From Bordetella trematum (lineage in GTDB: Bacteria; Pseudomonadota; Gammaproteobacteria; Burkholderiales; Burkholderiaceae_B), in assembly GCF_900078335.1 (NCBI RefSeq), contig NZ_FKBR01000035.1, positions 154,148-218,147 on the forward strand: DNA of 64,000 nucleotides, given 5' to 3'. The notes under the pieces were generated by a model that made no database searches, was not told where the DNA came from, and worked only from the letters and a program-made list of their open reading frames with translations. The position numbers and the translations under genes were made by a program. Shown one piece after another: positions 8,531-18,100 of this stretch. Positions within the stretch are counted from its first letter, which is position 1. Each line of letters starts with the position of its first letter.

Positions 8531-10380
8531 TGGCCGCGCAGAAACAGTTTGTCCAGGTCGGCCAGGCCCCACTGCACCCAGGTGGGCCGGCCATGATTGC
8601 ATTGATCGGCGCGTTCGGTGGCTTCCATCTGGCGCAACAGGCCATTCATTTCCTCGATCGTCAGGCGGCGGTTGGCACGCACCGAACCGTGGCAGGCCAT
8701 GGTCGAGAGCAGCTCGTTGCGCTGTTCGGTCAGCAGACGCGACTCGCCCACGCTGGCCAGGTCGCGCAAGACCGCGCGCGCCAGGGACTCGATGTCGCCG
8801 CGCGCCAGCAGCGCGGGCACGCTGCGCACCGCGATCGAATTGGGGCCGCCGGGTCGCATCTCGAAACCCAGCTCGCTCAGTTGCTCGACATGTTCCTCGA
8901 CCACGGCCACGTCTTTCTCCTGGGCGTGAAAGACCACCGGCACGAGCAGGTCCTGGCGCGGCAGGCTGCGATTGTCCAGGGCGCGCTTGAGTTGTTCGTA
9001 GACCACGCGCTCATGGGCGGCGTGCATGTCGACCAGCACCAGGCCGCGCGTGTTCTGGGCCAGGATGTAGATGCCGTGCAACTGCCCCAGCGCCATGCCC
9101 AGCGGATGCTCCTCGGGGCTTTCGGCGGGCGGCGCCGGCGGTTCCTCCCGGGGCGTGCCGGTGGGCGGCGTGGCCGGTCGGGGTTCGGCCAGCGGCCGGT
9201 AGAGCGTCTGCCAGTCGCGCGCCGTCACGGCGGCCGGCTCGTGCAGGCGGAAGGCCGATTGGGTATGGGTGCGCATGGGGGCGGGCGCGGCCGGGCGCGC
9301 GAGGTCCAGACTGGCCGGCAGGACGGGGGCGGCCGGTGCCTCGGGCATCGGCGCGGGGTCGGCGCCCTCGTCGGCGCTGACCGCCTGGGCGCCGCCGGTC
9401 TGCGCCAGCGCCTGGCCGACCACCTGGGAGACGAAGCGGTGCACCGCGCCGCTATCGCGAAAGCGCACCTCGTGCTTGGCCGGATGCACGTTGACATCGA
9501 CCGCGCCCGGATCGATCTCCAGGTACAGCACATAGGCGGGCTGACGGTCGCCATGCAACACATCGGCATAGGCGCTGCGCAGGGCATGGCTGACCGTGCG
9601 GTCGCGCACATAGCGGCCATTGACGTACAGGTATTGCCGGTCGGCGCGGGCGCGCGCGGCCGTGGGCCGGGTCACCATGCCGCTCAGGCCGATGGCGCCG
9701 TATTGGGTATCCACCGGCAGGGCGTGCCCGGCGAAGTCCGGACCCAGCACGTCGCGGATGCGCTGGCCGGGGTCGGCCGGCAGCCACTGGCGCTGCGCCT
9801 TGTCATTGTGAAAGAGGCGAAAGGCAATCTGCGGGTTGGCCAGCGCGATGCGCTCCAGGGCATCCAGGCAGTGGCCGAACTCGGTGGCTTCGGAACGCAG
9901 GAACTTGCGCCGCGCCGGCACGCTGTCGAACAGCTGGCGCACGTCCACCGTGGTGCCTTGCGGGCCGGAGGCCGGGCTGACTTCGCCGCTGGAAGCATCG
10001 ATCTGCCAGGCATGCTCGCCGTTGCGCACGCGCGAGATGATGCTCAGGCGCGCCACCGAGGCAATGGAGGCAAGCGCTTCGCCACGAAACCCCATCGACG
10101 CCACCGACTCCAGTTCCGAGAGTGAGCGGATCTTGCTGGTGGCGTGGCGCGCGACGGCCAGCGGCAATTCCTCGGGCGGAATGCCCAGGCCGTCGTCGCT
10201 GACCGCAATGCGGCGGATGCCGCCGCCTTCCAGCCGGATCTCGATGGCGTTGGCACCCGCATCGATGGCGTTCTCGAGGATTTCCTTGAGCACGGATGCC
10301 GGGCGTTCGATGACTTCGCCGGCGGCGATCTGGCTGATCAGCAGGTCGGGCAGGGGCGCGATGGAACGGCGATCTGACAT
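8527..10380 (-). CDS. mutL: DNA mismatch repair protein MutL (endonuclease type)
   Basis: A protein of 617 residues. The N-terminal GHKL ATPase has [17 protein letters not shown] with ENAIDAGAN, then DDGLGI, and [14 protein letters not shown]. The C-terminal domain has [12 protein letters not shown], which matches the nicking-endonuclease motif DQHAX2EX4E with Met for Gln. [12 protein letters not shown] and CNHGRPT, the accompanying endonuclease motifs, are also present. This fits a betaproteobacterium that lacks MutH. A proline-rich linker (residues ~340-420) joins the two halves. It is coupled to miaA downstream. Confidence 0.95.
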   Translation of the reverse strand: MSDRRSIAPLPDLLISQIAAGEVIERPASVLKEILENAIDAGANAIEIRLEGGGIRRIAVSDDGLGIPPEELPLAVARHATSKIRSLSELESVASMGFRGEALASIASVARLSIISRVRNGEHAWQIDASSGEVSPASGPQGTTVDVRQLFDSVPARRKFLRSEATEFGHCLDALERIALANPQIAFRLFHNDKAQRQWLPADPGQRIRDVLGPDFAGHALPVDTQYGAIGLSGMVTRPTAARARADRQYLYVNGRYVRDRTVSHALRSAYADVLHGDRQPAYVLYLEIDPGAVDVNVHPAKHEVRFRDSGAVHRFVSQVVGQALAQTGGAQAVSADEGADPAPMPEAPAAPVLPASLDLARPAAPAPMRTHTQSAFRLHEPAAVTARDWQTLYRPLAEPRPATPPTGTPREEPPAPPAESPEEHPLGMALGQLHGIYILAQNTRGLVLVDMHAAHERVVYEQLKRALDNRSLPRQDLLVPVVFHAQEKDVAVVEEHVEQLSELGFEMRPGGPNSIAVRSVPALLARGDIESLARAVLRDLASVGESRLLTEQRNELLSTMACHGSVRANRRLTIEEMNGLLRQMEATERADQCNHGRPTWVQWGLADLDKLFLRGQ

Positions 10381-10413
10381 GGGGCGACTCGAAAAAAAGC
10401 AGGGCAGGCTGAT

Positions 10414-10442
10414 TTTAGCCCTTGCCCCGGGTGCGCTATATT
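10414..10442 (+). promoter_or_regulatory. Candidate promoter for the second DedA gene
   Basis: TATATT at 10437-10442 is a good -10 match. TTTAGC at 10414-10419 is a weak -35 at 17-bp spacing. It sits 42 bp before the ATG at 10484 in the 103-bp gap between divergent mutL and dedA. Confidence 0.35.
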
Positions 10443-10483
10443 GAAAGCCCTTTCATCAGCGGGACGCCGGGCGCGCACAAGCA

Positions 10484-11164
10484 ATGGATTTCCTCAACAT
10501 GATCCTGCACATCGATCAGACTTTCGGTGTGTGGATCGAGCAGTACGGCGTGTGGGTGTACCTGGTGTTGTTCCTGATCGTGTTTGCCGAGACCGGGCTG
10601 GTGGTGATGCCCTTTCTGCCGGGCGATTCGCTGCTTTTCATTGCCGGCGCCTTCGGCGCTTCTGGCGCCATCGATCCGGTGCTGCTGGCCGGCCTGCTGG
10701 TGGTGGCCGCCGTCAGCGGCAACACCGTCAACTACCTGATCGGGCGGGCGCTGGGGCCGCGCGTGTTCACCATGAACGTGCGCTTCCTGGACCGTGGCGC
10801 ACTGCTCAAGACCAGCCTGTTCTACGAGAAGCACGGCGGCAAGACCATCGTCATGTCGCGCTTCATCCCGGTGGTGCGCACCTTCGCGCCCTTCGTGGCG
10901 GGCGTGGCCCGGATGGCGCAGGGACGATTCCAGTTCTTCAATATCTCCGGCGCGCTGCTGTGGGTGGTGAGCCTGATCGCGGCCGGCTACTTCTTCGGCA
11001 ACATTCCCATCGTCAAGGATCACCTCAACACCATCGTGCTGCTGGGTCTGGCCGCTGCCATCGTGCCGCTGGTGCTGGCCGGCGGCCTGCGCATGGTGCG
11101 CCGCCGCCGGCGCGGCATGAGCCGCAGCAGCGACACTGCCTCGCCCGCCAATCGCGAAGACTGA
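10484..11164 (+). CDS. DedA family (VTT domain) inner-membrane protein
   Basis: A 226-residue polytopic protein. The DedA signature is complete: FAETGLVVMPFLPGDSLLF near residues 34-52, NTVNYLIGRALG near residues 81-92, then KHGGKTIVMSRFIPVVRTF and FAPFVAGVARM. DedA proteins are proposed lipid carriers or cation antiporters of the inner membrane that support envelope homeostasis. Here the conserved acidic (E, D) and arginine residues of functional members are present. The C-terminus ends in an arginine-rich cytoplasmic tail. It is divergent from mutL and its end is three bases from the stop of the large haemagglutinin gene. Confidence 0.9.
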   Translation: MDFLNMILHIDQTFGVWIEQYGVWVYLVLFLIVFAETGLVVMPFLPGDSLLFIAGAFGASGAIDPVLLAGLLVVAAVSGNTVNYLIGRALGPRVFTMNVRFLDRGALLKTSLFYEKHGGKTIVMSRFIPVVRTFAPFVAGVARMAQGRFQFFNISGALLWVVSLIAAGYFFGNIPIVKDHLNTIVLLGLAAAIVPLVLAGGLRMVRRRRRGMSRSSDTASPANRED

Positions 11165-11167
11165 GCG

Positions 11168-14100
11168 CTAAGGCGCTGCGCGGTCGCCGGCATCGGCTTC
11201 GTTCCCGGCCAGGCCTTGAGCTGCGCGGGACCCGGCATCGGCCTGCGGCGCCGCCTCCTTGACGACCACCTGCGGCAATTCGGCTTGCAGCAGACTGCCG
11301 AAGTCCCGTCCGGGGCAGGCGCCGCTGGCGCAGAATATCAGCGCCACGGTGTGAGCACTGCCGCTGCCCAGCAAGGGCCGAAGCGTTTGCGCCAGTTGCG
11401 CCGGATGCTGTCCGCCCAGTGTGGGCGCGCCGTCTCGTTGGCCGCCACGGCCGACCACCTGGATCTGGAGCGGCCCGGAAGCGGGCCCGATGACCGGTCC
11501 CAGTATCCGCAGACGGTCGTCGGGTAAACGGCGCATCAGCGTGGTATGGCTGGGAGATTGGGAAACCAGTCCTGCCGCAGCCTGCCGCGCAGCGGCGCTG
11601 TCTTCGCTCAGCAGCACGACGCGCCGCTGCTGTGACGTGCCTGCCGCGGCAGGCGCAGCGCTGACGTCGGCGGTGTGCGCCTGCCGGGGACGGACGGTCG
11701 TCGGCCGGGCCGGGAGCGTGTGCTTGCCGGCAGGAGCGGCCTGCGGGCGGGCGGTGTCTGGGCGGGAGGCAGTGGCGCCGGCTTGCGCTGTCGTGCCGGC
11801 ATCGGGGCGCACATGGATCACGGCGGTGGCGGTTCGGGCATTCCAATCCAGCTGTGTGGCGTGCATCTGCAGGTTTTGCAGAATGCGTTGCGTATGCTTG
11901 CCGTTGGGGGTTTCGGTCAGAAAGCCTTGCAGGTCCGGCGTTTCACCCGCCTTTTCGAAGAACGCCAGGGTATGGGCGTTGATGATGTTGTCGCGCACGA
12001 TGGTGGTGGGCAGCTTGCCGTAGTAGCCATGCGCCTTGCTGACCGTGGCGTACTGGGCCAGCACGACGTCATTGGCGAAGTAGGGGCGTTGCGGGTTCAG
12101 GCGTGCATTGCTCTGCATGAGCCAGGTGTCCGGCGAATAGGCATTGATGAACACGTTCAGGGGCCGCGCCGTGTCGCGATCGGCCAGCTCGTAGGTGTTC
12201 TGCGAGCCTTCGCCGCTTTTTTTCCAGTGGAAGCCGGGCGAGTCGAGCAATTGTTCGACGGCTTGTCTGCGCTCGGGCTGGGCCAGGTAGCCGGCCAGGA
12301 TGTCGCCGTCCGGGCTGGCCTGAGGCATCGTCTCAAGGTCAAGCGTGACGCGGTAGTTGCTTCTTTCGAAGTCCAGGCCTGTGGGTTCGACGCCGATGGC
12401 CTGCATGATCCTGCCGGCGCGCGTGCCGCTTGGCGCCGTCGCGAGGAAGTCCGCCAGCGACAGGCTGGGCCCCAGCTGGTTGAGCTGGCGGAACTCCTGG
12501 GACTCCAGGCCCAGGGTCAGCTTTTGTGGGCGCTGGTTGTAGAAATCCCCGTCGCGGGCCGCCTTGATGTAGCTGGCGATGGCCACGTCCGTGGTGTTGA
12601 AGCGCGGTTCGGGGCGCTTGCGCCTGTCCGGTCGGCGGATGATCCACTGCTCGGGCGTGATGCTGTTGGTGTAGAGGTGGGCGGGGTAGGGGTCGCTGGT
12701 CTGGTAGACCTGCATGCCTTTGACGGCGAAGGCCGGGTCCTGGCTTCTGTCGGTGTTGTCCATGTCGCTGCCCAGGACGAAATCAAAACGGGCCTTGTTT
12801 ACCGGGTCGGACAGATAATGCGCCAGGACGTCCCTGGCGGGCGCAGGCGTTTCTGCCTTGCTGGACTTCGTTCCGGTCGCGCCGGCTTTGGGCATTGGAA
12901 GCATGCCCGGCCTGCGGGGGGCGTCCCCTGGGCGGCTGCGGTCCCGCTTGGGGCCCAGGCCTCCTTCGGCGACGAGATGCTTGCGGCCATCGGGGCCGAC
13001 GTCGACGCGCTGTGCGTACCCTTTGACGCTGGCTTGCGGCAGCTCGGCCTGCAGCAGGCTGCCAAAATCCTGCCCGGGGCAGGCGCCGCTGGCGCAGGAC
13101 ACCAGCGAGATCTTGTGTCCCGTGCCGCCTCCCATCACGGGGCGCAGCGTGCGCGCCAGTTGATCCGGACGCAGACCGCCCAGCGTTGGCGCGCCGTCCT
13201 GTCCGCCGCCATGGCCGACCACCTGGATCTTGACCGGCCCGGATGCGGCAGTCGCGCCCGGGCCCAGTGTCCGCAGGCGGCCGTCGGGCAGGCGGCGCAT
13301 CAAGGTGGTCTGGCGGGGGTGCTTGGCCGCCAGCCTTTTTGCAGCCTGCCGCGCGGCGGGATCGTCTTCGCTCAGCATCACGATGCGCGCGCCGTAGCGC
13401 GATGCTTGTGTGCCGGCAGCGGCCGTGCCTGCTGTGGCGGTGTGCGAGGCGGCGGGCCGCGCTGCGGCAGAGGCGTTCGGCCTCACGTGGACGACGGAGT
13501 TGGAGGTTGCAGGGTCCCATTCCAGTCGCGTGGCATGCATCTGCAGGTTTTCGAGAAAGCGCTGCGTGTGCTTGCCGTTGGGCGTTTCGTTCAAATAGCC
13601 TTGCAGGTCGGGCGCACTGCCGCCCGCCTCGAGAAAGGCCAGGGTTTGGGCATTGCTGATGTTCTCGCTCACGATCCGGCTTGGCAGCTTCCCGTAGTAG
13701 CCGTATTGCTTGCTGACCCGAGCGTATTGGGCCAGCACGACATCATTGGCGAAATAGGGGCGCTGCCGGTTCGGGCGCGCAATGCTCTGCATGATCCAGG
13801 TGTCGGGAGAATAGGCATTCACGAACAGGTTTCTGGGCAGAGGCAGGTCGCGGTCAGACAACTCATAGGTGTCGGGCGATGTGTCATCGGGTTTGCGCCA
13901 ATAGAACGCCGATGGGTCCAGCAAGTGTTCGATGGCCTGCTTGCGCTCGGGCTGGGCCAGGTAGTCCGCCAGAATGTCGCCGCCCTCCGAGGCGCCTGGC
14001 TTGGGTTTGAGCGCCAGCGTGAGACGGCGGGTGCTTTTCTCGAACTCCAGGCCGGTCGTCTCCACGCCGATGGCCTGCATGATGCGCTTGGCACGGGTGC

Positions 14101-15105
14101 CGGTCGGCGCGCTGGCCAGAAACTGCGTGGCGGGAGCATCCGGGCCGAGCCTTTCCAGACGGGGCACCTCGTGGGAGGCCACGGTCAGAGTCAGTTGCCG
14201 AGGCTGCTGGTTGTAGAAACCGCCCGCCTGCGCCGCCTTGATATACGTGGCGATGACCGTGTCGGTGGTGGTGAAGCGTGGTTCAGGGGTGGCTCGCAGA
14301 GCCGGTTGCCGGACATGCCATGCTTGCGGCCCGATGCTGTTGGTATAGATGTGCTTGGGATACGGGTCGCCTGTCTGATAGACCTGCATCCCTTTGACGG
14401 CGAAGGCGGGATCATGCGTGCGATCGATATTTTCCATGTCGTCGCCCAGCACGAAATCAAAGCGCGCCTTGTTGACCGGATCGGACAGATAGTGCGCCAG
14501 CACATCGGGCGCCTGAGCGGGGGCTTTCTTCGTCTTGGCGCCGGGCGTGGCGGCGGCTGCGGCCTGCGCTGTTTTCGTCGGGCTGCGACGGGTTCCCGAG
14601 GCGGCCGGCGGGGCGGGCGCGGGAGCGCCTGCCGCCGGGCGGCCGCGATCCCGCTTGGGGCCCAGCCCGCCATCGACGACGCTGTATTTACGGCCCTCGG
14701 CAGTGACGTCCAGGCGTGTGGCATAGCCCTTGATTGCAGGGGCGTCCGGGCCCAGCGTCTGTTGCAGCTGGCTGCTCAAGTCCTGGCCGGGGCAGCTTCC
14801 CGAGCCGCAGGAGACCAAGGCAATCTTGCGGATGTCCGCCGAGGGCAATTGCCTGAGCGTGGCGGCCAGTTCGCTTGCGTTGTGTCCGCCCAGGGTCGCC
14901 TGGCCGGACGGCGTATTGTCGCCATGGCCCACCACTTGCACCTTGATCGGGCCGGGCCGGGGCTGTGGCGCGGCCAGCATGGTTTGCAGCGTGCCGTCGG
15001 ATCCGCGCTGCATCAGGGTGGTGGTATCGGCATGCTTGGCCGTCAGGCGCTCGGCAGCCTGACGCGCCTGCGGGTCGGCATCGGCCAGAACGACAATGCG
15101 TTGGC
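11168..15105 (-). repeat. Coding tandem array: CPD-U-U, CPD-U-U, CPD
   Basis: Within the haemagglutinin gene a block of about 1.7 kb is repeated. Block 1 is CPD1 (15105-14640), U1 (14510-13990), U2 (13980-13475). Block 2 is CPD2 (13390-12925), U3 (12833-12330), U4 (12305-11796). A third, partial block is CPD3 (11628-11168). CPD starts are spaced 1,715 and 1,760 bp apart, and matching stretches look roughly 85% identical at DNA level by eye. U1/U3 resemble each other more than U1/U2, so a U-U pair existed before the block was duplicated. Confidence 0.88.
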
Positions 15106-18100
15106 CGTAAGCGGCGGCGGCTGCCGCTTCGGTTTTCTTCGCCTTCGTGCGCGGCGCGGAGGGCGCCGGCGGCACGCTTGCCCAACCGGTGGCCGCGGGC
15201 GGCGAGGCAGCCGCTTGCTGGTGTTTCTGCTGGCGCGCTTTGCGGCCCAGCGGGTCGGCGCTCGATAGGGTGAAGCTGATGTTGTTCCGGGCCCATTGGC
15301 GATCGGTTTCGACCCGCAAAGCCTGTCCGGCTGCCTGATTGAGCGTGCCGCTGACGCCGCCTCGGGTTTGCAGCCGGCCCTGGCCGCGCGTCTGCCCGAC
15401 ATCGATGGTGGCCCGCCGCGTGGCGGCGTAGCGTTCGCCAGCGATGCGTCCGCCCGACACCGAGCCGCTTGGCATGCTGGTGGTGGCCGAGATCCCGATC
15501 GAAGCGCCGAAATAACCCCCGTCATGATCACGCCAGTCTTGCAGGTCGCTGACGGTAGTGCGGCCCTGGATGGCGACCGTCGAGCCCGTGCCGCTGGCCG
15601 TGATGAGGCCGCCGCGCAGACGGGCGTCGCCGCGCACCGCCAGTTGCAGACGGGCGGCCTGCAAGCCCGACGCCTGACTGGCGATGGCGGCGTTGTCGTG
15701 TTCGAGGCGCACGGTGGCGCCCAGCGAAGCGGTGGGCGTACCGAGGGTGCGGGTGTTGGCCGCGACACCCAGGGAAGCGTTCCAGTCGCCACCCTCTGTC
15801 TTGCTGCGCTGCGTGTCCCGGCGTGTAATGAGATTGAGGTTGCCGCCGACCTGGGCGAAGAGCTGGCCGGCCGCGTCGGCCTGCGCGCCAAGCAGGTTCA
15901 GGTCCTGGCCTGCCACAAGTTGCACCTGACCTGCCTGGAGCCGGCTGTGCAATTGGGTGAGGCGTTCGCTTTGGTCCAGGGTGGAGCTCCCCGCCACGCT
16001 GACGTTTACGCCTGTGCCGCAGGAGGCCTGGAAGGCATTGCAACTTGCCGTGCCATTGACGTAGGCGGAGACGTTGTGCTGTTCGCCGGAGCGGTACTCC
16101 CGTTCCTGTGCGCTGCGCAGCGTGAGGTTGCCCCGGGCCTGCAGCGCTACGGTGGCGCCGCCGGCAAAGGTGGTGCCCGCCAGATCGATGTCGCCCTGAG
16201 TGCTGCGCAGGCGTACGCTGCCGCCGATCAGGTGCGTATTGTCTGCGTAGCGGCGATATTGCGAGCGTTGATAGCTCCCCTCCATGCCCATGCCGCTGGC
16301 CACTTCGCCGGTATCGTTGAGCAGCAGATTGTTGACATTGCCGGCGACTTGCAGGGCGGTCAGGGCGGGGTCCACCTCGCGGCCTTCGGCCGCCTGCTGG
16401 GCCAGCGTGGCGAGGTTGCTCGCGGTATCGAGCAGCGAAGAGCGCGCGGTGAACTTGTTGCCCGCAAAGAAACTCCAGCCAGAACTCTCTTCCTCGGTGG
16501 TGTTTTCGTATCGGGTGGTGAGGATGTGGGCGGCCTGCACCTGCAGGAGGCCGGCGTGGCGGGCCTGGGATTGGGCGCGGTCGGCGTTCAGGTCGGCGCC
16601 GCCCAGGTCAAAGACGCCGTGCGCCAGCAGCTGCCCCTCGCCCAGGTTCAACTGGCTGTTGCTGTGTATCAGACTGCGGTGTCGTTGAGTGCTTGAGGCG
16701 AGCTGCAGGCCGGTCTTGAGCTCTGCGCCGGCCATGCTGCCCTGGCCGTGCTGTGTGCTCACGCCAGCCGCACTGCTGCTGTTGAAACTGACCTCCTGGC
16801 CGCCCGCGCCGGCACGCCCGCTGGCGCTCCAGGCCAGGGTGTGTTGCGCGCGATCCTGCGTGCGATGGGTGGCCGAGGCCACGGTTGTGAGGTTGCCGCC
16901 GATACGCACGTCGCTGCGCTCGGCCTGCAGAAGGCCTCCCCGCATGCCCATGTCGCCCTGGACGCGCACGCGCAGGGAATTGGCGTGTACGGTGCTGCCT
17001 GCCCCCTGGTCCAAGGTATGGCGGGTGGTCGCGGCCGAGTACGAGAAGGTGCCGATATGACCCTCCTGCACGAGAGCGCCGGATTGTTCGCGCACCTCGT
17101 CGAGCAGCAGCCGTTGCGCCTCCAGCGTGACGTGGCGCGCCTGCAGGGTGGCGCCGCGCGTCAACAGCGTCCGGCCGGCCTGCAGTGTCAGGCCCGACTG
17201 GGCGTACAGGCCGCTGTACGCGTCCTTGCGTCGTGCGCCATCGGGGCCGGCTTGCATGCCGGTGACGATTTCCATGTCCCGGTCGGCCCGCAGGACGAGG
17301 TTGCGGCCGGCGATGCGCGCGCCGCGGATGAGCAGATCGTTGGCTTGTGCATCGAGCCGGCCATCTGTCAGGATGCCGCCGTGGACACTGTCGTCTTGCG
17401 TCAGGCTCAGCCCGCCGCCGGCCCGCAAACGGACGTCCCGACCCAGCAGCAGCGCATTGTGCTGCTCGATGTCCCGGGCGGCGCCGTCGCCGGTATCGAT
17501 GTCCAGCAGACCCGCGCTGGCGATGGCTGCGCCGCCGGCTGCGCGGATGTCTTGCGCAGCGGAGCGCGAGGCAGCGCCGAGATACAGGCGTGGCATGAGC
17601 AGGGTCTGGCCTTGGTGCTCGACCTTTACGTACCACACGATGTCGCGGTCGAGCTGGTCGAGTTGGTGGCGAGTCAGGGGCTGGCCCACCACCAGGCCCA
17701 GACGCGCATGTACCTGGGCGGCGTTGTCCAGGTATTGCTTGGCGCGTGTCGAACCGTGCTGCGCCTGGCGCGCGGACTGCGCGCCCAGCTGGCGCTCGGC
17801 CTGACGGTTGATGAGCGTGGTGTCAAAGACGTCGTCGCCGCCGACATACTGGCGTGCATGGGGTTTGTAGCCGATCTGCTCGAAGAAATAGGCAGAACCA
17901 TAAAAGCGCTGCGGATCGATGAATTTCAGGCGCGTTTCGTAGTAGGGCTCAGGTGCCTGGCCGGTCATCGTGCCGTGCGCAAAGAGATGCGGGTTGGCGA
18001 GCGTGTCGTGCAATGCATCGAGCAGGGCGTCCGTGCGCAGGCTCTCGGGGCGGCGCAGGGGCTTGCCCGTAAAGTCATCGCGCTCGGCGGGGGTGTTGTC

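Noticed and set aside
11675-15268. Open frame of about 1,197 codons opposite the CPD-U array
   Set aside because: Its apparent repeats just mirror the repeats of the coding strand. No start site or motif supports it.
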